From assembly GCA_900548535.1 (NCBI GenBank), contig URLG01000030.1, forward strand, positions 1 to 30,296: a DNA stretch of 30,296 bases. Direction: 5' to 3'. The notes under the pieces are model-generated. The model was not told the origin of the DNA. It was given only the letters and a program-made list of their open reading frames with translations, and searched no databases. A program made the position numbers and the translations under genes. Positions 23,869-30,296 of this stretch are shown in pieces. Each line of letters begins with the position of its first letter. Position 1 is the stretch's first letter. This DNA comes from Candidatus Segatella intestinihominis. Its GTDB lineage: Bacteria > Bacteroidota > Bacteroidia > Bacteroidales > Bacteroidaceae.

Positions 23869-25008
23869 CTATTTGTCATGAAATGCTCTAAAGAGGTCGA
23901 AGGAGGCATCCCAATCCTTCCAAACTGGCTCTCTGCCTAGTTCCTTGAGGCGAGCATTGATGACCTGGGCGGTGCGCTCATCGCTCACGGTGAACTGTTC
24001 CAGTGCCTGTGGGTAAGTGTGGTAGCCGCCAGGGTTTACCTTGGATTCTGCCGACATGGTGGTTACGCCGAGCGTGGCCATATTGTCACGGATAAAGGCT
24101 GGCTCACGGGTAGAGTAGGAGATGTCTACATCGTGGTCGAAGATGCGCATGGCGAAGGTGGCTTGTGCCAGCTCCTTGTCGCTCATGAAGCAGTTAGGCT
24201 GGAAACCCTCGTTCTGGGCAGGGCGCATACGTGGGAAGTTGACGCTGTACTTGGTGCGCCAATAGTGCTTCTGCAGATAGCGCAGGTGGTAAGCCATCAT
24301 CACTACGTCGGTGCGCCATTCCTTCTCCAGTCCTATCAGCACACCCATGCCGATGCTGTGTACGCCTGCCATACCCATGCGGTCGAATCCATCGCAACGC
24401 CACTCAAACTTGCTCTTCATACCACGTGGGTGATAGAGCTTGTAGTTCTCACGGTGGTAGGTCTCCTGGAAGCAAATCACGCCGTTCATACCATGGTCGG
24501 CTAGCGTCTTGTAATCCTGGGTAGAGAGCGGCATCACCTCAATCTTCACATTAGAGAAATACTTCTTGGCAATGTCGATGGCCTTGGCGAGATAAGGGGT
24601 GCCCGCCTTGGCAGGGTTTTCGCCCGTTACGAGCAGGATGTTCTCGAAGGGAGCCAACTGCTTGATGGCCTTGTACTCATTCTCTATCTGCTCAGGGGTG
24701 AGGATGGTGCGAGCCATCGGGTTCTCTCTGTGGAATCCGCAATACACGCAGGAGTTGGAGCAGGAATTGGTGATGTAGAGGGGGATGAACATGGACATCG
24801 TCTTGCCAAAACGCTCCTCGGTATATTGGCGAGAGAGGCGTGCCATCTGCTCCAAGTAAGGCTCGGCGGCAGGTGAAAGCAGTGCCATGAAGTCGTTGAC
24901 ATCACAATGACTCTTACGGAGCGCACGTTCCACATCATTGGCAGTCATGGAGGCGATGCGCTCGGTGGTTTCCTCCCAACTGATATTCTTTAATTCGTCT
25001 GAAAACAT
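23869..25008 (-). CDS. thiH: 2-iminoacetate synthase ThiH
   Basis: The 379-residue radical SAM enzyme has the cluster motif CSNSCVYC (Cys83, Cys87, Cys90) followed by GFHREN, typical of ThiH, and the ThiH/BioB-type C-terminal segment ISYSTREPAFIRDNM. It cleaves tyrosine to give dehydroglycine (2-iminoacetate) for thiazole formation with ThiG and ThiS; use of tyrosine means an anaerobic-type thiazole pathway. It is the last gene of the operon, 46 bp after thiC. The stop codon directly touches the 22-bp tandem array. No thiF follows, unlike the arrangement I recall from several Bacteroides. Confidence 0.96.
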   Translation of the reverse strand: MFSDELKNISWEETTERIASMTANDVERALRKSHCDVNDFMALLSPAAEPYLEQMARLSRQYTEERFGKTMSMFIPLYITNSCSNSCVYCGFHRENPMARTILTPEQIENEYKAIKQLAPFENILLVTGENPAKAGTPYLAKAIDIAKKYFSNVKIEVMPLSTQDYKTLADHGMNGVICFQETYHRENYKLYHPRGMKSKFEWRCDGFDRMGMAGVHSIGMGVLIGLEKEWRTDVVMMAYHLRYLQKHYWRTKYSVNFPRMRPAQNEGFQPNCFMSDKELAQATFAMRIFDHDVDISYSTREPAFIRDNMATLGVTTMSAESKVNPGGYHTYPQALEQFTVSDERTAQVINARLKELGREPVWKDWDASFDLFRAFHDK

Positions 25009-25054
25009 TTTTTATTCTTTAAATAGGTAGTAGGAGTGAACCTCCTGCCACACT

Positions 25055-26758
25055 TTATTTCTTATATTTTCTTAAGTCATGAGTCAGCTTGGCAGCACAG
25101 AAGTTAGGACCGCACATGGTGCAGTATTCGCCGTCTGTATGACCTGCCTCCTCAAAATACTGAAGTGCCAACTCTGGGTCGAGCGAGAGATGGAACTGGT
25201 CGCGCCAACGGAAGTCGAAACGTGCCTTGCTGAGGGCATTGTCTCGGATGGTGGCTCCTGGATGTCCCTTCGCCAAGTCGGCTGCATGGGCTGCTATTTT
25301 GTAGGTTACCACGCCGGTGCGCACGTCTTGCTTGTTAGGCAGGGCGAGATGCTCCTTAGGGGTTACGTAGCAGAGCATGGCGGTGCCGAGCCAAGCTATC
25401 TGTGCTCCACCGATGGCAGAGGTGATATGGTCGTAGCCTGGGGCGATGTCGGTAACGAGAGGACCAAGGGTGTAGAATGGTGCCTCATGGCAATGATCCA
25501 ACTGGCGCTCCATGTTCTCCTTGATCTTCTGCAATGGCACGTGACCAGGACCCTCGATGAATGCCTGTACATTCTTGTCCCAAGCACGGGTAACGAGTTC
25601 GCCCATGGTGTCGAGCTCGGCAAACTGGGCGGCATCATTGGCATCGGCGATGCAGCCAGGGCGCAATCCATCGCCCAGGGAGAGGGCTACGTCATACTGA
25701 GCCACGATGTCGCAGATATCATCGAAGTGCTCGTAGAGGAAGCTCTCCTTGTCGTGGTAGAGACACCATTTGCTCATGATGCTGCCGCCACGGCTCACGA
25801 TACCGCAAAGGCGACTGTCGGCGAGATGTACGTTGTGGCGACGGATGCCGGCATGGATAGTAAAATAGTCCACACCCTGCTCGCACTGCTCGATGAGGGT
25901 ATCACGGTAGATTTCCCAAGAGAGGTCTTCCACCTTGCCATTCACCTTCTCCAGAGCCTGGTAGATAGGCACGGTGCCTACTGGCACAGGGCAGTTGCGC
26001 ACAATCCATTCACGAGTTTCGTGGATGTTGTCGCCAGTGGAAAGGTCCATCAGCGTGTCGCCTCCCCATTTGCAAGACCATACCGCCTTGTCTACTTCTT
26101 CCTCGATGCTGGAGGTGGTAGCAGAGTTGCCGATGTTAGTATTGATTTTCACGGCAAAGTTTCTGCCGATAATCATAGGCTCGCTCTCTGGGTGGTTGAT
26201 ATTGGCAGGCAATACGGCACGTCCACGGGCTATCTCCTGGCGCACATATTCTGGTGTGATATAGCTCTTGATGCCCAGTTCCTCGCAGTTCATGTTCTCA
26301 CGGATGGCTACATATTCCATCTCAGGTGTGATGATGCCAGCCTTGGCGTAAGCCATCTGTGTGATGTGCTTGCCAGCTTGGGCACGGCGAGGCTTCTGGA
26401 TATGCTCGAAGCGCAGATGGTCGAGAGAATGGTCGGCAAGACGCATCTTGCCATATTCGCTGGTTACCTCGCAGAGTTGCTCGGTGTCATTGCGGTCCAA
26501 GATCCACTGCTCGCGCAAGCGGGGCAATCCTTTCTTCAGGTCTACCCGATAGTTGGGGTCGGTATACGGACCACTGGTGTCGTAAATATACACGGGAGCA
26601 TTAGGCTCGGTATGCGGAATGCCTCGTTCATCCTTTACGACGGTAGGAGTAAGGTTCGCCTTGGTCATTCCGACCTGTATCTGTGGGAAGAGTTTTCCCT
26701 GCATATACGCCTTTTCTCTCTTGGCGTAAGCATTGTTATCGTTTGGCATAAATGTCAA
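25055..26758 (-). CDS. thiC: Phosphomethylpyrimidine synthase ThiC
   Basis: The 567-residue protein is full length. It contains MAYAKAGIITPEMEYVAIRE (about 132-151), RAVLPANINHPESEPMIIG, NIGNSATTSSIEEEVDKAVW, and near the C-terminus CTMCGPNFC, the Cys-x2-Cys-x4-Cys iron-sulfur motif of this radical SAM enzyme. It rearranges 5-aminoimidazole ribotide into HMP phosphate. A start at residue 4 (MPNDNNAYAKREKAYMQ) is also possible. It sits between thiG and thiH on the same strand. The thiG-thiC spacer has a GAAGAC/GTCTTC hairpin and an AT-rich TTAATT repeat. A long antisense frame here is a coding shadow. Confidence 0.97.
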   Translation of the reverse strand: MTFMPNDNNAYAKREKAYMQGKLFPQIQVGMTKANLTPTVVKDERGIPHTEPNAPVYIYDTSGPYTDPNYRVDLKKGLPRLREQWILDRNDTEQLCEVTSEYGKMRLADHSLDHLRFEHIQKPRRAQAGKHITQMAYAKAGIITPEMEYVAIRENMNCEELGIKSYITPEYVRQEIARGRAVLPANINHPESEPMIIGRNFAVKINTNIGNSATTSSIEEEVDKAVWSCKWGGDTLMDLSTGDNIHETREWIVRNCPVPVGTVPIYQALEKVNGKVEDLSWEIYRDTLIEQCEQGVDYFTIHAGIRRHNVHLADSRLCGIVSRGGSIMSKWCLYHDKESFLYEHFDDICDIVAQYDVALSLGDGLRPGCIADANDAAQFAELDTMGELVTRAWDKNVQAFIEGPGHVPLQKIKENMERQLDHCHEAPFYTLGPLVTDIAPGYDHITSAIGGAQIAWLGTAMLCYVTPKEHLALPNKQDVRTGVVTYKIAAHAADLAKGHPGATIRDNALSKARFDFRWRDQFHLSLDPELALQYFEEAGHTDGEYCTMCGPNFCAAKLTHDLRKYKK

Positions 26759-26832
26759 ATTAAGTGAAGAGTGAAGACTTTAATTGTCTTCATTGCTATT
26801 TTTTTATTTTTGTAATTATAAATTCTTAATTA

Positions 26833-27606
26833 TTAATTATTTAAGAATGCGGTGAGTGGAGAACTTGCCTCGGCGCAATCGCTGATGGCACCCAGTCCTG
26901 CCTCGTAGGCACGTCGACCGCAGATAACTGCCTCCTTGAAAGCCTTAGCCATTTCCACAGGGTTGCCAGCTACAGCGATGGCTGTGTTGACCAAGCATGC
27001 ACTAGCACCCATCTCCATGGCCTCGGCAGCATGGCTAGGTGCTCCGATACCAGCATCCACTACTACAGGTACTGTGGCCTGCTCGATGATAATCTGCAAG
27101 AAATCTTTCATTCTCAGTCCCTTGTTTGTGCCGATAGGTGCAGCAAGTGGCATCACGGTAGCGGCTCCAGCCTCCTCCAAGTGCTTGCAGAGGGTAGGGT
27201 CTGCCTGGCAATATGGAAGTACCACGAAACCGAGTTTTACCAATTTTTCGGTAGCCTTCAGTGTTTCGATAGAGTCAGGGAGAAGATAGCGTGGATCAGG
27301 GTGAATCTCCAGTTTGAGCCAGTTGGTACCGAAAGCCTCTCGAGCCATCTGTGCAGCGAAGACTGCCTCCTCAGCAGTGCGCACGCCACTGGTGTTAGGG
27401 AGCAACTGGATGTTAGGATTTTTCACAATGTGCTGCAAGAGGTCGTCCTGCTTATCTTCCAGTTCGATTCGCTTCATGGCTACTGTTACCATTTCTGTCT
27501 CAGAAGCTTCGATAGACTGAGCCATGAGCTGATTGTTGTTAAACTTTCCTGTGCCCAGGAAGAGGCGGGAGTTAAATTCTTTGCCCGCAATGATTAATTT
27601 TTCCAT
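26833..27606 (-). CDS. thiG: Thiazole synthase ThiG
   Basis: The 257-residue TIM-barrel protein begins MEKLIIAGKEFNSRLFLGTG. It has NWLKLEIHPDP with Lys98, the likely Schiff-base lysine for 1-deoxyxylulose 5-phosphate, then VLPYCQADPTLCKHLEEAG and the phosphate-binding VVDAGIGAPSHAAEAMEMGA. It joins deoxyxylulose phosphate, ThiS-thiocarboxylate sulfur and iminoacetate into the thiazole phosphate. It lies after thiE and before thiC in one operon. The spacer from thiE (88 bp) carries an 18-base sequence also found upstream of folC. Confidence 0.96.
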   Translation of the reverse strand: MEKLIIAGKEFNSRLFLGTGKFNNNQLMAQSIEASETEMVTVAMKRIELEDKQDDLLQHIVKNPNIQLLPNTSGVRTAEEAVFAAQMAREAFGTNWLKLEIHPDPRYLLPDSIETLKATEKLVKLGFVVLPYCQADPTLCKHLEEAGAATVMPLAAPIGTNKGLRMKDFLQIIIEQATVPVVVDAGIGAPSHAAEAMEMGASACLVNTAIAVAGNPVEMAKAFKEAVICGRRAYEAGLGAISDCAEASSPLTAFLNN

Positions 27607-27651
27607 TGTATTATTATTTTCTTGTTTGTTAATGTTTTTTTGAACGATTAT

Positions 27652-27669
27652 GGCAAGAAATACTGGGAG
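27652..27669. repeat. Dispersed 18-base repeat, copy upstream of thiG
   Basis: GGCAAGAAATACTGGGAG matches GGCAAGAAATGCTGGGAG at 15541-15558 with one difference. Both copies are in gene-free spacers about 45 bases (15541) and 46 bases (27652) upstream of the next minus-strand start, with that reading frame opening at 15496 for folC and 27606 for thiG. Confidence 0.55.
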
Positions 27670-27694
27670 CCTTTCAGCGCAATATTATAAATCT

Positions 27695-28339
27695 TTATTT
27701 CATAATGGCTTGCATGATTCTCTTGGTTTCTGCCACGGGATCGGCAGCATGGAGTATGCTACCACTGAGGGCTATGCCAGTAACTCCCGTTTGCATGATG
27801 TCGGGGATGTCCTGATATGTAATGCCACCGATAGCAACGATGGGAAGGTGGATGCCTTGCTGCTCCATCTGCTCTGTGATGTGTCGATAGCCCTCCAAGC
27901 CCAGAATGGGAGAGAGGCGCTCCTTGGTGGAGGTGAATCGGAAGGGACCACAGCCTATGTAGTCAGCTCCAGCCTCATAGTGAGCCTTCACATCCTCAAA
28001 TGTATTGGCAGTTCCACCAATGATAAAACCATCGCCCAAAATCTCTCGAGCCTCCTGGATAGGCATATCGTTCTTGCCGAGATGCACACCGTCCACGCCG
28101 AGCTCCTTCACCAGTTGCACCCTGTCGTCAATGACGAATGTGGCACCCTTCTCCCTGCACATCTTCTGCGCTTGGATAGCGATGGGGCGCACCTCATCAT
28201 CCGTTGCATCCTTCATGCGCAACTGTATCCATAGGCATCCTCCCTCCAAGGCAAGCTGAATGCCATCAAGATATGTATATTTCTTCGTGAAATGGCTGAT
28301 AAACTGGAGTTTGCTATGGTTGAACAATTCTTCTTTCAT
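27695..28339 (-). CDS. thiE: Thiamine-phosphate synthase ThiE
   Basis: The 214-residue TIM-barrel protein has LWIQLRMKD (36-44), FVIDDRVQLVKELGVDGVHLG, GGTANTFEDVKAHYEAGADYIGCGPFRFTSTK and IVAIGGI, the pyrimidine- and phosphate-binding elements of ThiE. It couples HMP diphosphate with thiazole phosphate to give thiamine phosphate. It stands alone here, not fused to ThiD, so HMP-phosphate kinase must be encoded elsewhere. It lies between thiS and thiG. A TenI-like paralogue is the alternative, but the intact signature segments favour ThiE. Confidence 0.92.
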   Translation of the reverse strand: MKEELFNHSKLQFISHFTKKYTYLDGIQLALEGGCLWIQLRMKDATDDEVRPIAIQAQKMCREKGATFVIDDRVQLVKELGVDGVHLGKNDMPIQEAREILGDGFIIGGTANTFEDVKAHYEAGADYIGCGPFRFTSTKERLSPILGLEGYRHITEQMEQQGIHLPIVAIGGITYQDIPDIMQTGVTGIALSGSILHAADPVAETKRIMQAIMK

Positions 28340-28380
28340 GCTAAGATTTTAATTGCTAATTATTAATTCTTAATTAAAAA

Positions 28381-28578
28381 TTATCCTCCGCAAAATGCTT
28401 TCACGATGACGATGTCGGCTCCCTCCAGGATAGCGGTTGTATCCCAGGCATCTCTAGGCACCATCTCATTACTGATGGCTACTGCCACACCTGTGGCAGG
28501 CAAGCTGAGTTCATCTGCCAAAGCTTGGACTGTGGTGGCTTGCGTCTCGGTCTCTTTGTTGTTGATAATCACTTTCAT
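28381..28578 (-). CDS. thiS: Sulfur carrier protein ThiS
   Basis: The 65-residue ubiquitin-like protein begins MKVIINNKETETQATTVQAL and ends FCGG. The terminal Gly-Gly is where the thiocarboxylate that donates thiazole sulfur is made. NEMVPRDAWDTTAILEGADI is the typical ThiS core. It is the first gene of the thi operon, 75 bases after the riboswitch terminator, and the following spacer carries a TTAATT repeat. Adenylation by ThiF is needed, and no thiF is visible in this window. Confidence 0.95.
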   Translation of the reverse strand: MKVIINNKETETQATTVQALADELSLPATGVAVAISNEMVPRDAWDTTAILEGADIVIVKAFCGG

Positions 28579-28652
28579 AATTCGTTTCCTTGTTTGTTAA
28601 AATGATGAATAAAACTTTACACGGAATGCTCACAATGAAAGCTTGAGCTTTG

Positions 28653-28704
28653 AAAAACAAGAAGCCCCTACACCAGGCTGATAGCCATGGAATAGGGGCT
28701 TCTT
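28653..28704 (-). terminator. Riboswitch-controlled intrinsic terminator upstream of thiS
   Basis: On the minus strand AAGAAGCCCCTA (from 28704) pairs perfectly with TAGGGGCTTCTT (to 28659), with CCA/TGG and GGCT/AGCC pairing inside, followed by GTTTTTC. It lies about 20 bases after the TPP aptamer and before thiS, the arrangement expected for TPP-induced premature termination. The CCCC of its first arm could pair with the GGGG at the aptamer 5' end as an antiterminator; that pairing is inference. Confidence 0.88.
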
Positions 28705-28724
28705 CTTATCTTGGTTATATCTCT

Positions 28725-28798
28725 TAATTCCTGCGTCAGCATTACCTGCATCAGGTTCTATGGGTATAATCTCAGCCGAAATAATCAGCACCCCGTGA
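28725..28798 (-). promoter_or_regulatory. TPP riboswitch (THI element)
   Basis: The minus strand contains, in order, ACGGGGTGCTG, GGCTGAGA, ACCC, GAACCTGATGCAGGTAATGC and GACGCAGGAAT, the conserved parts of the thiamine-pyrophosphate aptamer (GGGGUGC, GCUGAGA, ACCC, GAACCUGAU, GGUAAUGC). The 3' end reads GACGCAGGA where the consensus is GCGUAGGGA, a small change. It is in the leader of the thiS-E-G-C-H operon. A -7 box just upstream (28810-28817) places the transcript start at its 5' edge. Confidence 0.96.
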
Positions 28799-28809
28799 TA
28801 ATCTGAATG

Positions 28810-28817
28810 CAAATGTA
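28810..28817 (-). promoter_or_regulatory. -7 promoter box of the thi operon
   Basis: TACATTTG on the minus strand matches TAnnTTTG exactly; transcription would begin near 28803, immediately before the TPP aptamer. No consensus TTG is present at the -33 position. Confidence 0.6.
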
Positions 28818-28862
28818 CGGATAATTTGCGAGAATGCATATAAACAGGGCTGTCTTTTATGT

Positions 28863-30107
28863 TTACTTAACATATCCCCAACCCACGAGTCGGTCGGTTC
28901 TGTCGCCTGTTCCTCTATAATAGATGAGAGCGTCATATCGATTGCTAGTCTGATAATAATCGCCCTCAGTGGTGGCAGGAGCAGTGGTGTCATCGGATTT
29001 GAGCACCAGATATTGGTAGCTGTAGTAGCCTTGCTTCAGCAGCATAGAGGCATGATAGGCATGGGTAGCGTCGTCATACTCCATCCGGCAGGAGGGAGTG
29101 AAAAGATCGTAAGTCCAGTTGCCATTGAGGTAAACTTCTCCCTGCTGGCGAGGGGCTTCTAGCCGGAAATGCACCCAGGCATAATCGCTCAGATAGTCAT
29201 TTCCCTCGTTATCACTATTGCGGATATAAAATGCTCCCTGCGCACTCTCGTCATAGACGTAGTTAGGGCGTGGCTGATCAGGCATCACGAAGACTTGGTA
29301 GTTCTTGCCATCCCATTTGATTTCATCTATGCCCATTGTTGGATGGTCCATATCCAGCATTTCAAATTTGCGGTAATGATTGCCAGCCTGGAATATCAGT
29401 TGCTGGCAGTGCTGCCATTGAAGTCCGGATTGCTGGATATAGTCGGGCTTGGCATTGACCACAGCATTGTCCCATCTTCCATTCTGGAGCACCATGGTGG
29501 TGAGCTGGGTGAGGGGATTGGTCACATGGACGGAGCCATAATCTGCCTGGATAGTCACTTGCTGATGGTTGCGATTCACGTCAATGTCCGTGTTAGAAAT
29601 ATATCCCACACCCACCTTCATCTCTGGCTCCAATACCATGAAGCAAGCCGTAAACATCTTGTCATCCTCCGCATTCTCATCATAGACAGTAAGCTTGTAG
29701 TTGCCACTCATCTTCAACCTACAGTTCTCGTTGGGAAGCGAGAGATGGTAGTGAGTGTAGAGGTGGTTGGTATTGAGCGACTGCTCGATGTCTTCGATAG
29801 CTAGCTCGCCATTAAACCCAGCGAGATAATCATTCTCAAAAAGTCCATGCGATACATTCCAGTTGGCATCGCAATGCTCCAACTTATAGACGTAGCGATG
29901 GTAATCGTGGGTCATATCGTCGAAGTCGATGTGGATCTTCTCACCTTGGTTCAACTTGATGATGGGCAGTGAGAGCCAGTCATTGCCTGCCACTACCTGG
30001 AGCGTCGAGATGCGAGGGTTGAATATCTCGTGCCTCTGCGCCTGAATGGGCAGGCAAAGAAGAATAAGCCCTGCAAGGGAGGATATATAGAAGTATAGTT
30101 TGTTCAT
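28863..30107 (-). CDS. DUF5103 protein, type IX secretion Plug-like
   Basis: The frame is open from 30158, but the Met at 30107 is preferred. It begins a clean signal peptide (MNKLYFYISSLAGLILLCLP, ending near IQAQ), and the matching promoter lies at 30124-30155, inside the longer frame. The mature protein (about 390 residues) is rich in beta-strand-like, aromatic sequence. It begins HEIFNPRISTLQV and contains LEHCDANWN, QGAFYIRN, YVHFRLEAP-like and YLNGNWTYD segments that I associate with DUF5103, a domain now tied to the Plug protein that blocks the SprA translocon of the type IX secretion system. Residence in the periplasm or at the outer membrane is likely. No other secretion genes are in the window, so the role is by family only. 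Confidence 0.75.
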   Translation of the reverse strand: MNKLYFYISSLAGLILLCLPIQAQRHEIFNPRISTLQVVAGNDWLSLPIIKLNQGEKIHIDFDDMTHDYHRYVYKLEHCDANWNVSHGLFENDYLAGFNGELAIEDIEQSLNTNHLYTHYHLSLPNENCRLKMSGNYKLTVYDENAEDDKMFTACFMVLEPEMKVGVGYISNTDIDVNRNHQQVTIQADYGSVHVTNPLTQLTTMVLQNGRWDNAVVNAKPDYIQQSGLQWQHCQQLIFQAGNHYRKFEMLDMDHPTMGIDEIKWDGKNYQVFVMPDQPRPNYVYDESAQGAFYIRNSDNEGNDYLSDYAWVHFRLEAPRQQGEVYLNGNWTYDLFTPSCRMEYDDATHAYHASMLLKQGYYSYQYLVLKSDDTTAPATTEGDYYQTSNRYDALIYYRGTGDRTDRLVGWGYVK

Positions 30108-30123
30108 ACATGAAATTTTCTTG

Positions 30124-30155
30124 CAAAGGTAATGCAAAAAGGGGAGATGACCAAA
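30124..30155 (-). promoter_or_regulatory. Promoter of the DUF5103 gene
   Basis: On the minus strand TTTG (from 30155) and TACCTTTG (to 30124) match the Bacteroidetes promoter, with 20 bases between TTG and the -7 box. The transcript would start near 30117, about 10 bases before the Met at 30107, which rules against the upstream start at 30158. Confidence 0.7.
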
Positions 30156-30242
30156 CAAAAGGGCAAAAAAATAACTTGCAATAGTCTTTTGGAAGACTTA
30201 ATGCAAGCTCAAACAATCTAACTAATACATGAAAACACTTAG

Positions 30243-30296
30243 TAGTCGATAGGGGAATCGAACCCCTATGCCAAGATTGAGAATCTTGTATCCTAA
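30243..30296 (-). tRNA. tRNA-Glu (anticodon CTC), 3' part cut by window edge
   Basis: The minus strand shows an anticodon stem CAAGA/TCTTG around loop TTCTCAA (anticodon CTC, reading GAG), T arm AGGGG-TTCGATT-CCCCT, and the acceptor 3' strand ATCGACT with discriminator A. The 5' end, including most of the D arm, is beyond the window. The AGGATA before the anticodon stem fits tRNA-Glu. CCA is not encoded. Confidence 0.85.

Noticed and set aside
25079..26767. A 562-residue open frame on the plus strand across thiC
   Set aside because: It is the mirror of the thiC coding strand; ThiC has unmistakable motifs and the antisense frame has no domain, promoter or signal. Codon bias alone can keep such frames open.

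Overview
The window looks like a stretch of Bacteroidales chromosome, most likely Prevotella/Segatella (P. copri-like). Four things point there. The pathway set includes a Nudix-type AraR, a GluP-type MFS sugar carrier and a T9SS Plug/DUF5103 protein. Gene starts lack Shine-Dalgarno sites and have A-rich leaders. Several promoters match the Bacteroidetes TTG-N19/20-TAnnTTTG pattern. The three tRNAs do not encode CCA. Almost everything is on the minus strand, so gene order below is given in the direction of transcription (right to left). I see no rRNA, CRISPR array, insertion sequence or prophage.

Region A (14220 to 1) is a sugar-use block. It runs: cytosolic galactose mutarotase, glucose/galactose MFS carrier, galactokinase, lipoprotein aldose 1-epimerase, SSS-family sodium/sugar symporter, Nudix-type AraR, araD, araA, an FGGY ribulokinase (araB), a secreted GH51 arabinofuranosidase, and the 5' end of transketolase, which is cut by the window edge. 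Together these would release L-arabinose from arabinan or arabinoxylan, import it, convert it to D-xylulose 5-phosphate and pass it to the pentose phosphate pathway, while the gal genes bring galactose into central metabolism. Terminator-like hairpins follow most genes of the block, and the element TTATTGTTTAT(T) (plus strand) recurs in the leaders of four of them.

Region B (14261-20593) is housekeeping: folC, a grpE-dnaJ pair with a strong terminator, and a YbiT-like ABC-F ATPase with an eroded second ATP site. Divergent from it is the only plus-strand transcription unit, an RluA-type pseudouridine synthase followed by a 49-residue membrane protein.

Region C (20650-23551) holds uxaB and uxuB (hexuronate catabolism) downstream of tRNA-Thr(CGU) and tRNA-Gly(CCC).

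Region D (23715-28817) is a thiamine operon, thiS-thiE-thiG-thiC-thiH. A TPP riboswitch and an intrinsic terminator precede it. Its 3' end abuts a 7 x 22-bp tandem array of short dyads, which is the most unusual structure in the window.

Region E (28863-30296) is a DUF5103/T9SS Plug-like protein and the 3' part of tRNA-Glu(CUC). I did not find a convincing wholly new multi-gene system; the 22-bp dyad array is the best candidate for something undescribed.
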